Below are positions 18,175-31,784 of a stretch of DNA of 64,000 bases, one piece after another. The translations under genes and the position numbers were made by a program. Source of the DNA: Polytrichum commune (Eukaryota; Streptophyta; Polytrichopsida; Polytrichales; Polytrichaceae); assembly GCA_950295325.1 (NCBI GenBank), contig OX485806.1:33232001-33296000 (forward strand). The letters are read 5' to 3'. Position 1 is the first letter of the stretch. The number at the start of each line of letters is the position of its first letter. The notes below the pieces were generated by a model. That model did no database searches. It worked only from the letters and a program-made list of their open reading frames with translations, and was not told the DNA's origin.

Positions 18175-20920
18175 AACCACCAACACAACAAACCACAACT
18201 TATACTATAACACAAACGTAATTACTTGCTAACAACTACGGTGGGTTACTCTTATTTGTCTTCCGGTTACTATAGTGTCCATCCTCGAAAGGGGAGAGTA
18301 GTACTGTCCAAATTTCCCCTTGTCTGGCGGGCATCGGGTCATTTGACAGTACGAACGGACACTTCATTCACGCCGGCCCCTATAAATTTGGACCGGAGTT
18401 TCTATCTATCTATCTTTGGGAAACAACTAAGAACAATGATTAACCATGTAGTAAAATCTACAATGGTCTCAAGACATTGTTGGAGTGCGACATTGAAGTA
18501 TTCAAACTCTGATTATTGGGCTAGAAAACACTTGTGAAAACTACGCAAAATAAATGTCATGTGCAATCCCCCAAGGTCACATGCATGGTCATGCATTGGC
18601 ATCGCTAAAAAACTTTTGTCACATTAAAGACAACCATGGTAATCTATGCTTGGGTTCCAAAGAGACCACCTATGAAAATAGGAACTCCCCTTAAAATTTA
18701 CATCATAACCTCATTTTAGGGTTACGTATGAGCTTGACATGTGTGCAAGGAAGAAGTCTATGTCATTCATGTCAATCTTCAGCTGACTCTTCTGTGTAAG
18801 GGGTGTAAACCGTTGTTAGTGAGGTATACAAGTAAATGCATGGTATCAGTAGTCAACATTAGTAACAACATCAAAAAAACCTACACGTGGGAATAAAAAT
18901 TATAATACCAATCAAATATTGACATTTGGTGGGTACATCAAGGTGAGGAAATCTTTGTATATCCAATTTATTATTTGGGTCAACACCTTTTTAACCCATA
19001 TTAATAATAGAATGAGTTTGACTAGATATGAAAGTCTTTGAATGATGTGCAAACTTCAGTGATATCAAAAATAGAATTACCATCAAATGCACATTCCCCT
19101 AATCGTATCAAGAAATATGAATTCCTCGTTATTGATACATGAAAAACAATACCAATCCAACATTGGTGTAAACAATAGACTTTATAATGACTATAAATAG
19201 ATTGAGAAGTCAAACTTTTGCTTCCCTTTGAGTGAACCTCATGTGGACAAGGTGTTTGCATTCAACTTTTATTTCATAAGAAGGGATGTACCTAGCTTAG
19301 TACTCGTGTTACCTATTTCATTCTACAAGGCCACCATTAAGTTCATTTTCATGTTCGTTACTTATATCATGGGGTTAGACATAACTTGGACATAACAAAA
19401 AAGGTTAGATAAATGTTCTTGTGTTGTACATAGGTTGGAAATCGTTTGTTCCTAGTTTATGGTCAATTTGCAAAATTTTGAGGGTAAATGTATCTTGAAA
19501 TTCTTAACCCACAAATACTTTAATCATTATAATAATAGTTGAGTGTTTCGTCTTTACATTGGATGAATGAAATCTTTGTAAGTTACTTTGTGTGGGGATG
19601 AATAAATATGTACCCTTGTAGCAAGACAACAAGCCACGGCTATTATACTTACCAGAGAGTCACATCACAATGTGTATTCATGTTCTTTGATTTCAAACTA
19701 CCTTATGCTCCAAAAATGTTTTAGTAGGTGTTAAGAGAACCATAAGCATGTGCAATTGAGTGTGAATATTTATATAGCATGCAAAAGATGGTTGCAAAAA
19801 TGACCATTCTCGTTACAAGTCATACATTTCATTAAATATACATTTGAAAACTAGAATTTTGGAATCAGGTGAGAAGTCACATAAGGATGTTAGCAATATC
19901 ATTATCTTAGTATTGAACCACAATTTGTCAATCGTTATTGTAGAATAAAAATATATATATGATATAACATCATTCACTAGTAAGACATTGCGCCGTGGGG
20001 ATAGGAATCGTGCAAGGATAATGCCCCATTCTTGTTCACCTTTACAAAATGAATCATATTCAACTTGAGAATTGTTCTATTTCTAGAAGGAAACCAACAA
20101 CTTGTTGGGCCCTTGGGCTTGGCCTACCAATATTTAAATCATGTTTTTATTCAAATTGAGTTTCATTTTTGTAAATTAACTAGCTCTCATGCATCACATG
20201 GAGCCTGGCCTATACTGGCCAAGTTAGATAGAGTACTAAATCTTGTGGGCACATAATTGTGCCTCTTTGATGCTTGTTGCTAATTTGGCATGGGGCCTAC
20301 CACTTACCCTTTTGGAAAAGGGTGTTGAGGGGCCTCTTTTAGTAATGTAATCCTACAAAATATTGAAAATCTAGTGAGAAATCATATATGGATGTTAGTA
20401 GTATCATTACCTTGGCAATGACCCTTGTTCATCAATAACACAAACTAAACAAAACAAAACCCTGCAATATCATGAAGCCTCGAGGATGAATTATTGGAAG
20501 TTAAACCTTTGATATGATAGCAACAAAGCCAATTGTATATTGTGTTTTCAACACTTTGAACTTGTGGTGAGACTATTGAAAATATTTGATGTAACTTTAT
20601 GAAAAACTTTCATGTAGATAAATAACTAATTGTATATTAACTTTAGTGGTGAACTAGCCTCACTCCTACAATATCTATCCAATGAAGAATGATTTGCATC
20701 CACACTTGTCAATGAGTCCATTTAAGGGTTAAGATATAATTGATATTTCCTCAAGATATTCACAAGTCGTTCCAAAGATTATAGACATGCTATGCTATAA
20801 TAAGAATATGTGTCATAGGATATATTTGGATGTACATATCATATATATGTATGTATATGTGTGTGTGTGCGTGCATGCATGCTCACTCCATGTTGCATTT
20901 CATTTACAATGGGCATAAGG
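18175..20920. other. No gene recognised
   Basis: AT-rich sequence with only short ORFs (60-103 codons) lacking family features. I see no clear repeat structure in it. Confidence 0.5.
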
Positions 20921-20923
20921 GAA

Positions 20924-20973
20924 TTTTTTTAAAAAAAAAAAAAAAAAACTAACTAACTAACTAACTAACTAAC
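20924..20973 (+). repeat. T7A18 tract followed by (CTAA)n
   Basis: A homopolymer switch from T to A is followed by about six CTAA units. A degenerate TATG/GT-rich stretch lies just before it (about 20835-20880). Confidence 0.85.
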
Positions 20974-22400
20974 ATCGATGCATGTTATAATTGATGGGAA
21001 TGAGTCCTTGTTGTTATGATGCTCATGGGTTTCCCCGTGATGTCGGGTAGAAAGGATATAGCATTTATGTTTAAAGTCTATTTGTAAAAGGCTCTAGCAT
21101 ATGGTCAAACAATGAGAAAATCTTCGGTTTGTTGCCAACTTTGTTGCCAAGTATTATTCTCGCCTAATTGACATCAACCGTGGCAAAGTCCCGGGAATAA
21201 ATTTGGCAATTAACTTGTTCACTAGCTAATTAGGAGGTTCAAGGTTTTGAACATGTCTTTGAAGTTGTTGTACGCCATCCACCCCCTTTGGCATGTGGTC
21301 AACTGCTCATTTTGATTGTTCTTTCTCCATGGTGTCCCCTCTCCCACATGTAGGTGCGTGTTTGAGCATGTGACTTCAACTTTTGTATATTACTCTTTAA
21401 TTTATCGAGTAATAGTGCATGAAAAGTTAAGGCAACATAGCGGTTGGAATGAGGCAGAGGCGAGGAGGCATGCTCATGTTTGAAGGGCTAGAAGGTGATA
21501 GGAGGATTTGAGGCAACAAAAGGCGAGGGTAAGGCGAAGGCAAGAGGAGGGTGAGGAGGTGTCATATGGTTTAAGACATTGGAGGGTGAGAAAGCGGTGG
21601 AGGCAAGAAGAGGATGAGCGTGATGATGTCCCCTCTCTCACATGTAGGTGCGTGTTTGAGCATGTGACTTCAACTTTTATGCAACATTATATCACACTCA
21701 AGAGATCCAAGTGCCTAAGCTAAAGATAGTCACCTTCCAAGGTGATTATGCAATTCTAATATGACCGATCCAATAGCCTAAGCAAAAGATAGTAGCCCTC
21801 CAAGGTGAGCAACCGTGGAATGAGCAACCCAAGGGGCTACTAGATTTAGCTTAGGTTTTTGGATGTCTTGAGCTTGGCGTTCAAGGTCCATTATGTGATG
21901 TACCTTACTGATACCTTGGTTAAGAGATTTGTTGATTAACAATTGATTAATGATGACTAAATATAGTTTGTTGTGGTTAGCATGTGAGTAGATGGTGACA
22001 AAATTAATACCATTAGGTAGTTCATAAACTAAATCATTGCCACTAACTCTGATTTTTTGGTGGCATTGGGAACTTCACTGCACGTACTGAGAATGATGAT
22101 ACACTATGTGGGAATCTCATAATTGATACATGACAAAGAACCACTTCTTTACTCCTCCCTGCCCAATCCCCCATTTCCAAAGAAGGCGTATTCAATCTAT
22201 TGCGTGGTATGGAATTGAGGCATCAAGGGTGTAGGTAGACATGAGACATACTTTCAATGGCAATTTTGAAAATGAAAATATAACATTGGTTTTTTGTCAA
22301 GATTAATTTTAAGCTTGAATTTCCTTATGGTGTGCATGTTTTGACCATATCACGATAGGGTGTGTTTCCTTCCTTTTGGGAGATGGGTTCTATTTGTGTA
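20974..22400. other. No gene recognised; small internal duplication
   Basis: The phrase TGTCCCCTCTC(C/T)CACATGTAGGTGCGTGTTTGAGCATGTGACTTCAAC occurs twice, near 21334 and near 21628. It brackets a purine-rich stretch that yields an Arg/Glu-rich 71-codon ORF (21508-21723) of doubtful meaning. A G-run lies at about 22410-22425. Confidence 0.4.
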
Positions 22401-22553
22401 GGGGAGAGGGGGGGGGGGGGGGAGGTTGGCCATGTGGTAGTGGTGTAGGGGATTTGGTGGGGGGTTGATGGGGGTTTGGTTTTGGTCAAAATTTACGTTT
22501 GTTGAAGATTAAGTATGTTAGGCATTCTATGGCGTTCATGTGTATGGAATTCA

Positions 22554-22907
22554 TTAGATTCTTGAATGTGGGGGTATGGAGATATTAAGGTTTTTTAGTT
22601 TTGTTATGGATTGTTGGTGTATGGCTCCGCATACTCTTGCCATGATTGTTATAACAGGGTTGGCGTTCCACCCTTGTTGTTTGATTGTGTTTATTAGTGC
22701 GTCGTAGATTTGATGTTTGGTTTCAATGGCCATGTTGGGAAACATGTCGTGGCAATATGTGATATTTACCAGTTGTATTTTATTGCGGGGTTTGGATTTA
22801 GTGGGGGGGTGTTGTTTTTTGGGGCGCCTATTATGCATGGGATGTCCGGTCTTAATTTTGCCATGCATTGGCATGGAATGTTGTAGCATGTGCATGGTAG
22901 GATCCAA
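22554..22907 (-). pseudogene. Possible LINE ORF fragment, copy 1
   Basis: A 117-codon minus-strand ORF contains QIYDALINTIKQQGWNANPV followed by ITIMARVCGAIHQQSITKLK. The pattern '...L...GW...(I)..ARG.IH..S...L..L.I' recalls the segment behind the RT in some LINE ORFs. A related piece is at 62150-61890 (-). The strand is C/A-rich here. The LINE assignment is tentative; the similarity between the two fragments is clear. Confidence 0.35.
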
Positions 22908-23232
22908 TATGGTATGGTTATTTTGAGGGGTTGGTTGTCGAGGGTTTTGACATTAGCTAGTGTGAAAAATCTTGTTAATTTTATTGGCTTGCAAAGGTTG
23001 TATTAGGAGATGTACTTCTTTGTTATGGTGAGTTATCCTTAGGTCTTAGATATGTTGGTTAGTGCAATGGGATAGGAGGTGTGGCCATGTGTCCCTAGCA
23101 TTGTTGAGACATACTGAGCAATTGGGATTTGTGTGTGTGAAGGGCCAAAATACGTTTTATTTCTAGTGATTAGCTTTGTATTGTGTGTATCTAAACCTAA
23201 GTGTTTGGATGATTTGGGTGTCTGTGATATTG

Positions 23233-24205
23233 TGTCTCACACCTCTCCATGAGGAGTGCCCGCAACACCATGGGCACAAGCGGGACCCCGGAGTGACACC
23301 CAAAACTTGTAACGTCACATGTGAGAGGGCCCAAGTGATCCTAGTGTGGGTGAGTGCCCCGGGCGTTAAGAACGCCTCCCACTCATGGAGACTAAGAGTC
23401 ACAAGAGTAAGGCCATGAGCATTGAGTAGCTTATGACATCTGGATTCTATAATGCTCAAGAACTCCGTGAGCGGAGGTGTGAGCTAGGAGATATGGCAAT
23501 TTGAGTGGGGCATTGCCTAAGGACGTCGCCCAACACTCCAAGGGGCGTTGTGGTAGAACAACAGCAACATAGGAGTGGCGCCCAAGACCGTTGAGTTTGA
23601 ATAGCCATAACTACCGCAATACTTGCTTGAATGGGGCAAGTGAGGAGTCTATTGGCATTTACGCAAAGAGTGGATATCAATGGACTGGTTGCTTGATATA
23701 ATTGGATATTCGACAACAAAGTTATGGAGGTTTGAAGCTGCTGGGGGATTCCAACCCCAACGGCTAAGGGAGAGAGACAAAAGGTTACTTGACAGTGGGG
23801 TAAGGGCCTTGCCCAAAGTCCTAGAGGCTTGTATGGGGAAGGCGGCGTTGCCGACCGACCCCGCCCGCGGTAGAACGGCGTGGCCTCCATTGGCATTGGC
23901 CCAACGTGGGGGCAAAGTTGCCAAGTATGCTTCATGTTGTTGTAGTGTTGCTCCGGCAACGCGATGATCAACTCAAGATTGGACTTTCATGAATGAAAGT
24001 CTGCACCTAATCATTGGCTACCTACTAAGGGGAGAATCCCGAATGCATGTGTAGGAGGGTTTGGTAACCAAGCTATGAGCTTTGAGGTTGGTATGGGAAG
24101 CTAATCATGTGTGTGTGTGGGATGTGCAGGGTTAATGCTCGTGACACTTGCTAGAGTTTCAAAACGGTGAAGATAAGTTAAGGGGAGCTAGCAAAGGTCG
24201 CAACA
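23233..24205. mobile_element. Solo LTR, family S, copy 1 (973 bp)
   Basis: It starts TGTCTCACACC and ends GGTCGCAACA (TG...CA). TATTG stands directly before it (23228-23232) and directly after it (24206-24210), a perfect 5-bp target duplication. A second copy in the same orientation occupies 54852-55816. Neither carries internal coding sequence, so both are solo LTRs left by LTR-LTR recombination. ORFs inside it are not genes. Confidence 0.88.
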
Positions 24206-24210
24206 TATTG

Positions 24211-26387
24211 GGTGTCTTCTAGAAGCACTTTGATAATTTATGATCGATTTGGTCGTTGGATAGCAATTTGTTAACGTATGGAAAATTTAGGTTTGGCTAT
24301 AGCAATTTCTTGTTTGCGGTGGGTTTTTTTTATGAAGTTTTGTAGGTTGTGCATTGCCCATTGTGGGTGGTAGAGAGGATTGCTATCATGTGAGCAGTAA
24401 CACATGAGCAATGAGTAAATAAATGGTTTTGGTAATAGGTCCCCTTCCATCCTAAAATCGTGGTATTTATACACAACTAATGACATTCTTATACACAATA
24501 AACTGAGTGGGATCCATAATAAATTGAATGGGTTGATGAATATTTAAATATATTGTTAAACTCAACAATTACAAGCTTGGCATGAGGGGATGAAATAAAT
24601 CAAATGTTGTTCAAAGATTCAACTTCTACTTCCTTAAACACATGCAAACACATATCAAATATTGAGCATGCTCTATGATTTTTCAAGATTGCAATAAGGG
24701 TTGAGAAACAAATTGTTGTAGGCATTAAAAAAACAAAGAGAAAACAAATTTGGACATAGATGGAAGTACAAGAGTAAATTGCTCACACAAATAAATGTGC
24801 ATTGATCCAACAATCCACTTTATTCAAATCCAACTATATCCAATCCAATCATATCAAATCCCGTCGAACATATGTAATGGATGGGATTGTCAACTAACTT
24901 AATGTTATTTAACTAGTTTAGCCTACTAAACGAGATCATTACACTTACCCACCCCGTCATCTACGTAAGGGTTGCGAGCAATTTGTCTTGATCAATGATT
25001 AGGAATATGCAATGTTGACTCGGCCATCATTTGAGCAACCCTCTCTGCACATATAGACAGAGCCTTTGGAATGTGAGAGGAAATCATATTTTTCCTTTTT
25101 ATGCAAAATAAAATCATAGAACTCGGTGTTCAACCACACATTTCAAAGCTTTAAAGGTGAAATTGATATGATGCAAGGGCAAACTCGTCATCTACATACT
25201 CAAACGGTTTTGTCTTGCAAGCTTCTTGACATGCTCTTCATCAAATTCAATGAAGGCATCATGGGAAATAGATCCACTAGAAACAAGGGTTGGTTTTTCT
25301 TCACCCCCATTGTGCGGAACCCACCACATCCTTCAAATTCCTTTAGAGCGTAACACATGCTTCACATTCATTGCCTTGTATTAGCAAACTTCAAATACGT
25401 GGATTACACTAGGGAAATTTTGAAAAGACAATAAAAATTAAATCTTTCTTGGTGGTTATGTTATGTCTTTCCCTTCACTATCTAAGGACTCTCGCACAAT
25501 TTTTCTCAACCATTTGATTACATAAACTCCAAAAATTTCAAGTCGAAGCATCGTCCGATGTTGTTGTGTCTATTGTCCTTTTTGGTTTTTCCGTCAAATT
25601 TGAGAACATATGTGGTGCCATCTATAGTGCTCTTTAATATTCTATACAATCGTTTGTCCATTTTGGACCTTTCCAATTTTTTTGTCCTAGAGTATTTCTC
25701 TATCTTGTTCTTCATGTCACATCGCCTAGTGATAACATTTTAAGAATGAACATGCATAAACTATTTGATTTAGATACACTTGAAAGTCCAAAGAGCCTTT
25801 TTTTCCCAAAGCATTGTGGTTTGTGTTGTGAATGAGCTTATGTTTATCTTCCCCACTACCTCTAATAAATATAGATAGATAGATAGAGTTCAAGGACGTG
25901 GGTATATGCTTCATTGATCTTTAATACACTCTTACGATATTGCTAATGCATGGCCCATATCACTGTTTTTGTTTTTTCATCGTTTTGTTTAGGTTACCCC
26001 AAACCTAAATTTCACAAAACTAGTAGTGGTTGTAATAGTGCACTTTGACCCTTTCATAGTTTGCATTTCCCAATGTAGTTGACACATTGTTTTCAAACCT
26101 TGGAACTTTTAATTGGTGGGTCCTCCAATTAGTCATGCAATCACAATGCAATGTCAACTAATTTGCACAATACATAAAGGTCATTTGGTGATTCTACCCA
26201 TTCTTCACATCATTTCAATCCATTCCACATGGCTAGCATTTGAGCTCATCGATTGTTTGTGTCCTTCACTTTGCCTCCTCAAGACATTGGCCATGTGATT
26301 ATTTTGGAGGACTTACTTCGTTTGCAGTACAACCTTTACATTGGAAACATGTACGTCAAATAGCAGCTCTACGGCGAAGATGAAAAT
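24211..26387. other. No gene recognised
   Basis: AT-rich. A minus-strand ORF at 25715-25518 (KMDKRLYRILKSTIDGTTYV) and short neighbours might be transposon remains, but I cannot name a family. A short GATA/TCTA-type run lies at about 25868-25888. Confidence 0.35.
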
Positions 26388-28770
26388 TTGTCCGAAACAT
26401 TTTTGGTGCAAAAAAACATGAGCGAGGCATTTTTGGGTCCCGGTTCATTTAGGATTACATGTTTTTCGAATTCCCAAATGCAAACATTTGACATCATTAC
26501 GACAAATGAGCATGGCACATCCACTGTCCAAATACCTAGTAACACCGATGTCGAATTGGAGCCTAGTGATAACAATATCATAGCCATGTCAGATTCTGAT
26601 GACAATGTTTGAACGGTAGTCAAATTTTCGGACACATCACCTTTTCCTTGTAAAATTAAGACTCCTACTCCAATCAATGAATCCGTAGATGTTGATAAAT
26701 CCCCTTACAATCCACTTTGCATGAGGTTGGCTCAACATGGAAATCCACCTTTTCATCTTGGTTCATCCTCTTTAGGATTGAATATTGTCAAGGCATTGAC
26801 ATTGATAAAGTCTAGGAGAGGGTCTAAATCCAATCTTACCACCATTGACTTTGACAGCATAATTGTGTATGAAGTCAAATACTCACCATCATCTTATGAT
26901 GGCGATGTTTTGTTTGTATTGCCCCTTGTGTCAATGGGTTTTCCTAATGCGTATGGATGTTTCATAAATGGTATGGACAAGATGTGTGATGGACACCCTT
27001 GGTGTGTCATAAAAATAACAAGTATCCAAAATGATTTTGAATTCTTATTTAGGCGACTGTTTTGTGCCAGTCATCTCTAGTGCACAAACAACTATTGTGA
27101 TTACATGTATCGCAATCATGAAGTTCGTAACAACAACAAATGAATTGGATTGACTCCTAAACCATTATTTGTGGCTGATGTGGCCCCTGCAAAATCTAAT
27201 TTGGAGTGTAAGGTATGTTATTCCACACTAATTTTCATTGTTTTGTGCCATGCTCACATAATGTATGTCCACTCTACACTCCTAAGATGTAGAGGACTTG
27301 TATTCATTTGAGTGTGCACGACCGCTCTGTTTCTAATGATATATGATGTGAGTCATTGGACATGGTTTACCAATGCATTGCTAATGAGGTCACAAAACTC
27401 TCACTGCCAAAAATTCCACTATAGTGATGGCAACAACACAAACAATTATTGGTAGATTACTTGTTAGATCCACATCAAATGGTGAAGGTCGTCACCTCGC
27501 AAGTTTGTCATTAGAAGTGGTTATGGATAAATTCAATACTCTTGCCTCTATGAATCGACGTAATTTTGTGTTAGGTTCAAAGCATTTTGTTCATAGTGGA
27601 ATGGGTACCATGGATAGCCTCAAATATCATATTAATTGGAATGTGGTCAGGAAGATCTATGGGGATGATGACTCGACTTGGCCAATGGTCGGCCTTGTCT
27701 TTTTTATTGGTCACAAAGCTTGAATAAGGTGATGCATAAGTATATCAAAGCATCTTCGTGGTTGCAAAACTATGCAAGGATTACAAGGATGTGAAAACAA
27801 TGAACAATGCCAAAACTAAATTTCATGTAATTCAGTCACGGTGGTTGTCATTTGGCGTTGCCAAAGAAGAAAACATCCTAGGTTTTTCAAAGTGGTTGGA
27901 TTTCTGGCACTTCCGTTACAAACAATGGGGTGGTCATATGATAATTACAAGTAGATTACCAATTTGTACTTTGCAATGTGATGATATTTTGAATATCTTA
28001 GAAAAACATGCAATACACTTCAATTTGTGTGGTTTTTGTAGGATATGACAATGATGAACACGCAAAAATGCCAACGTGTAATCTTGCATAGTCAGTGCAC
28101 AAAAAATAGCTCCAATAGTTTGGCAACAAGGTAACATGCTTGCACAAAGTGACGATGGACGGTTTGATTTGTGCGTTCGTGCATATTGCAAATTACATGT
28201 TGTGGTTGATAGGTGGATCTACTGATAAAAGCCTCGATTTAACGTCCTTGAAGTTGAAAGTTGCAGCCATGTGTGGAGATCCCAAACTTATCATAGTTGC
28301 CATAAAATCTTATCCTAGTGCAGAAGATCTTAACACTAGGAATCGTGCTTTGGAAGGCATAGAGTTGTTTGGGTCCACCAAACGGAAGCCCGACTTGCCA
28401 CCTGGTGATGATTGCGACTCACATTGACCCAACAAATTGAACTACTCAATTCCTCATCCTAACACTCTAGCAAAAAAAACATGTGTTGAGGAATCCTTGA
28501 ATTTTGTTGAGCATGGTGTGGCTCATGCCATATCTATTTTAGAAATTGATTGTCATGCTTCTTAGTGGCACATCGCCACATTGCCCCCCAACTCAACCAA
28601 AAAATGTTTGGCAATGCAAGCCAAACATGGACTTTGTGCAATGTCGAAGTCGGAACTAGAAAACATGGCACCCCTGCTCATACATACAAGGGTATGAGGA
28701 AGGAGTGGTATTTGCTTCACCAACAATGTGGAATACAAGTTTTGGTTTTGCCATGATGAAATTTCTTGGG
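26388..28770 (+). pseudogene. Degenerate SWIM/MULE-type transposase, copy 2
   Basis: This is the plus-strand relative of the 429-3428 element. Shared segments include GSKHFVHSGMGTMDSLK (near 27574), NWNVVRKIYGDDDSTWPMVG (near 27638), CKDYKDVKTMNNAKTKFHVI (near 27773), WLDFWHFRYKQWGGHM (near 27896), EGIELFGSTKRKP (near 28354) and RKHGTPAHTYKGMRKEW (near 28658). Upstream pieces (26388-26612 and 26721-27080) may be the N-terminal region. Several frameshifts and stops break it, and the SWIM finger seen in copy 1 is missing, because similarity ends near 28770. It is non-functional. The two copies stand in opposite orientation. Confidence 0.55.
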
Positions 28771-28789
28771 TTATGCCTATAATTAAAAG

Positions 28790-31080
28790 TTTGTTTGGTG
28801 CCTTATGCGGATATTGATTAGGTATATGTTATTTAGGCTATTTGTGAAGGTGTGTGTGTCTAATTGGGTTAATGTCAAGGCTTTGATGGCTAGGAATATG
28901 GTGCTTAATTATGGTCTAAGGATGTTTGGGTAGCTTGGAGTCTTTGTACTATCCAGAGGTTGTTATTAGGATTGTAGACTCTGAAGCCGACTATGTTTCC
29001 TATCATGTGACTTTTTTTTTCTTTTTTTTGGGGGGGGTGGTGGTGGTGGTGGTGAAGGACCCGTATGTGTATATACATTGTGGTGGGTTGTATATGAGTG
29101 TGTGGGTGGTTTTGTAGTTGTCTGATAGTTGGGTTGGTTTCCTTTATGTGGGTGGTATATATGTTTGTGGGGCGAGGCACCATTGGTTTGAGAAACTTAT
29201 GGTGTAGTTTGTGGGGGTTAGGTTGGTACGGTGGGTATCTATGTGTATGTTATGGGCTCTTAGTAGTATTGTTTTCATGTCATTGGGGGTGTTGTGCCTT
29301 GGGGGCTATGTTGGTTGTGCACACATACGATGGATGTGAGGAGTAGTTATGTTTGGTGTTAGTATTTGGGCCATTATGGGGTGGGTAAGAGAAATGAGTG
29401 AGTGAATGGTTGCTATGGTGTGTACGTTAGTGTAGTCTTTGTGTGTGATTTGTTGTGGTGACCAATTGTTGTGATAATTTATGATGATTTTCATGTTATT
29501 GTGGTTTTTTTGGATGCCATGCGTGCCCAATGTATGGTTTCCATGGTAGTATTGTGGTCCATTGAGTGGGCTAGACCTCGGCTAGCCCATTTAGATGATT
29601 TTGTATGTCCTAATGAACCAAAGATGATGTCTCGGTTATGTTTTGAGTGCCAGTGTTGTAATTGTGTTGGGCATGTGAGTGGGGAGGAGTAATAATAGTG
29701 GGTGAGCTTGAAGGTGTTTATGAGTAGTTTGGTGATGACGGGGTGGAGTGTGTGATGTTGGTTGATTGGGTGGATTGTTTTGGGTTTTTTCCTTGGGAGG
29801 ATGGAGACATATCTTTGGAAGAACCACAAAAGTTATGTGTCAAAGTCTTGTGGTGGCAGTTGTAGGAATTGGTTAAGTGTGGTGGGTTATTTTGCGAGGA
29901 TATTGTCCATAGCATTGGAGTCTTTATGTGGTGATTGTGGCCATGTAATTTCCTTTGTGGCCATATATGTGGGAATCCTCTCCTTGTATTTGTATAGTGG
30001 GTTTAATGGTAATGATGTGTTTATTGGGTTCCATTCTTGGGTTTGGAGAGTGAGGTTGGTATTAATTTTAAGGGGTAATTGTATAAAACAATTGTTTTTG
30101 GATCGATGTTGGTTGAGGCAATCTTTGTACGTGGTTACTATTTGTTGGACGTGTTTGTTGTTGTGGAAGGTGTTAAAGAACATTATGTTGTGGCTCAACA
30201 TACTTTTGTAATGATGGAATAACTCCTCTTCAATTCTCCATTGTGTGTGTGTGTGTGGGGGGGGGGTATCTATTGGAGTTTGCCATTTACATAGGTAGTG
30301 CATTTTAATGGATTGGGTCCCCCATTTGTCTTTCCTAATTGTGTTTATGAAATCTATGATACAATGTATATGTCTTCCTAAGTATGGCTCTTCACATGCG
30401 CGTGGTTAGTTTGGCATGTTGATGTGAGCGGGGTGTAGGGGTGTGTGGGAATAGTGTGTGGGCTAGTTAGAGGGCTCCTTTCATTGATTTGGGTAGGTGT
30501 TTGTGTTTTGTGTTTTGTGTGGAATTTCTTTGGCGGTTTGGGTCGGGTTTTGTATATGGATCAGGGTGGTCATGCTATACATGTAAAGTTTATTTAGGTT
30601 TGGCATCAATTTCTTTTTATGGGCTTATGGGAGTGTGGCATAGTTCGGGTTGGTGTGCCATATGGTTTCAAGTGGGGTGTTGTGTATGGGTAAAATTTTA
30701 TTTGTGGTGTCTATGTGGATTTTGAATTCCCTTTCAAGCATGAATAATGTGCAAGCTATTGATATTTAGCATATGCTTGGTATTTTAGTTTGGGAAGGCT
30801 TAAATAACTTCCGTACTTGGTTGTGATATGTTTGATGAGGCCTTGGTATATGACACCCAAGTGTCGAGGTTGTTTAGGGCTTGGAGGAGTTGTTGTCCAA
30901 TGTTGTTGAGGTAATTTGGTAGTAATGAGGTTGTGTTGATACCAAAGTCTTCATTGGATAAGTGGATGAGGATGTTGGCTATGCTTTTTGGAAGTTTTGC
31001 ATATACCTTTTGTAAGTTTGTTGATAATTTTGTCTAGTTTTTTGATGTTTGATTTAGAAGACGTTTTTTTTTCTGACAAT
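28790..31080 (-). other. G/T-rich relic, C/A-rich on the minus strand
   Basis: The plus strand is strikingly G+T-rich (long GTGG and TTGTG runs). The minus strand contains open stretches such as 30303-29887 (NPLYKYKERIPTYMATKEIT...), rich in His, Thr, Asn and Pro. Composition resembles the 22.4-23.1 kb region. It could be the upstream part of the same LINE-like family, but I see no diagnostic motif. Confidence 0.3.
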
Positions 31081-31084
31081 AAAA

Positions 31085-31757
31085 ATATATGCTCACAACC
31101 TCCGGTGATTTAGTCCAGAACACTTACACAAGTTGCCATATTCCCCAAAAAAACATAGCGAATCTTCATGTGATGTTGAATTAAGGGCATTGAGGTACAT
31201 TAAATAGTAAAAAGGTATGTCCGCAACCTCTGGCCGTCTAATCCCAAACACTTGCATCAAATCCTACATTCCGCAAAAAAACACAAGTTATTTTTGGGCA
31301 GTGTTGAATTGAGGACACCAAGGATGCGTTGTTTGATGATTAAAAAAAAAGGTACATTTGGTCACCTAGTTTGAGATACCATGACATGATGCCATATTCT
31401 GAACAAGAAAAACATTACAATCCTCGGTCGGTGTTGAGTTGAGACATTAAAAGTGTAGGTGGATATGGAATGGAACACGGGTTTGGATACCAAGAACATA
31501 TGCTCACAACCTCGGGTCACTTGGTCCGAAACACTCAATCCACCACATGAAATGCCATATTCCGAAAAGGGCATAACAAGTCTCCATGCGGTGCCGAATT
31601 GGAAGATATCAAGGGTGTGTGAGATGGGGAAAAAGGCGTGTCGGCAACATGTGGTCACCTAGTCCGAAACATGTACATGAGATGCCATTATGTATATTCC
31701 GAACAAGGAAGGCATAACAAGTCTCCAGGCGGTGTTAGTCCAATTGAGACATCAAAG
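31085..31757 (+). repeat. Five diverged ~135-bp tandem repeats upstream of PP4R3
   Basis: Each unit has a 'GC(T/A)CACAACCTC.GGTCAC.TAGTCC.AAACACT' opening, an 'ATGCCATATTCCGAA...AACAA' middle and a 'CTCC..G(C/T)GGTGTTGAATTGAGACATCAA' end. The opening recurs near 31096, 31224, 31360, 31506 and 31645, so the period is about 128-141 bp. Copies differ by many substitutions. The array ends just before a GC-rich promoter-like region. Confidence 0.75.
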
Positions 31758-31784
31758 GCTGCAGATAATTGGGCACTCCCTTTC

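Noticed and set aside
23163-23971. Minus-strand ORFs of 98, 171 and 91 codons
   Set aside because: They lie inside a 973-bp solo LTR with a perfect target duplication. The second LTR copy does not keep these frames.
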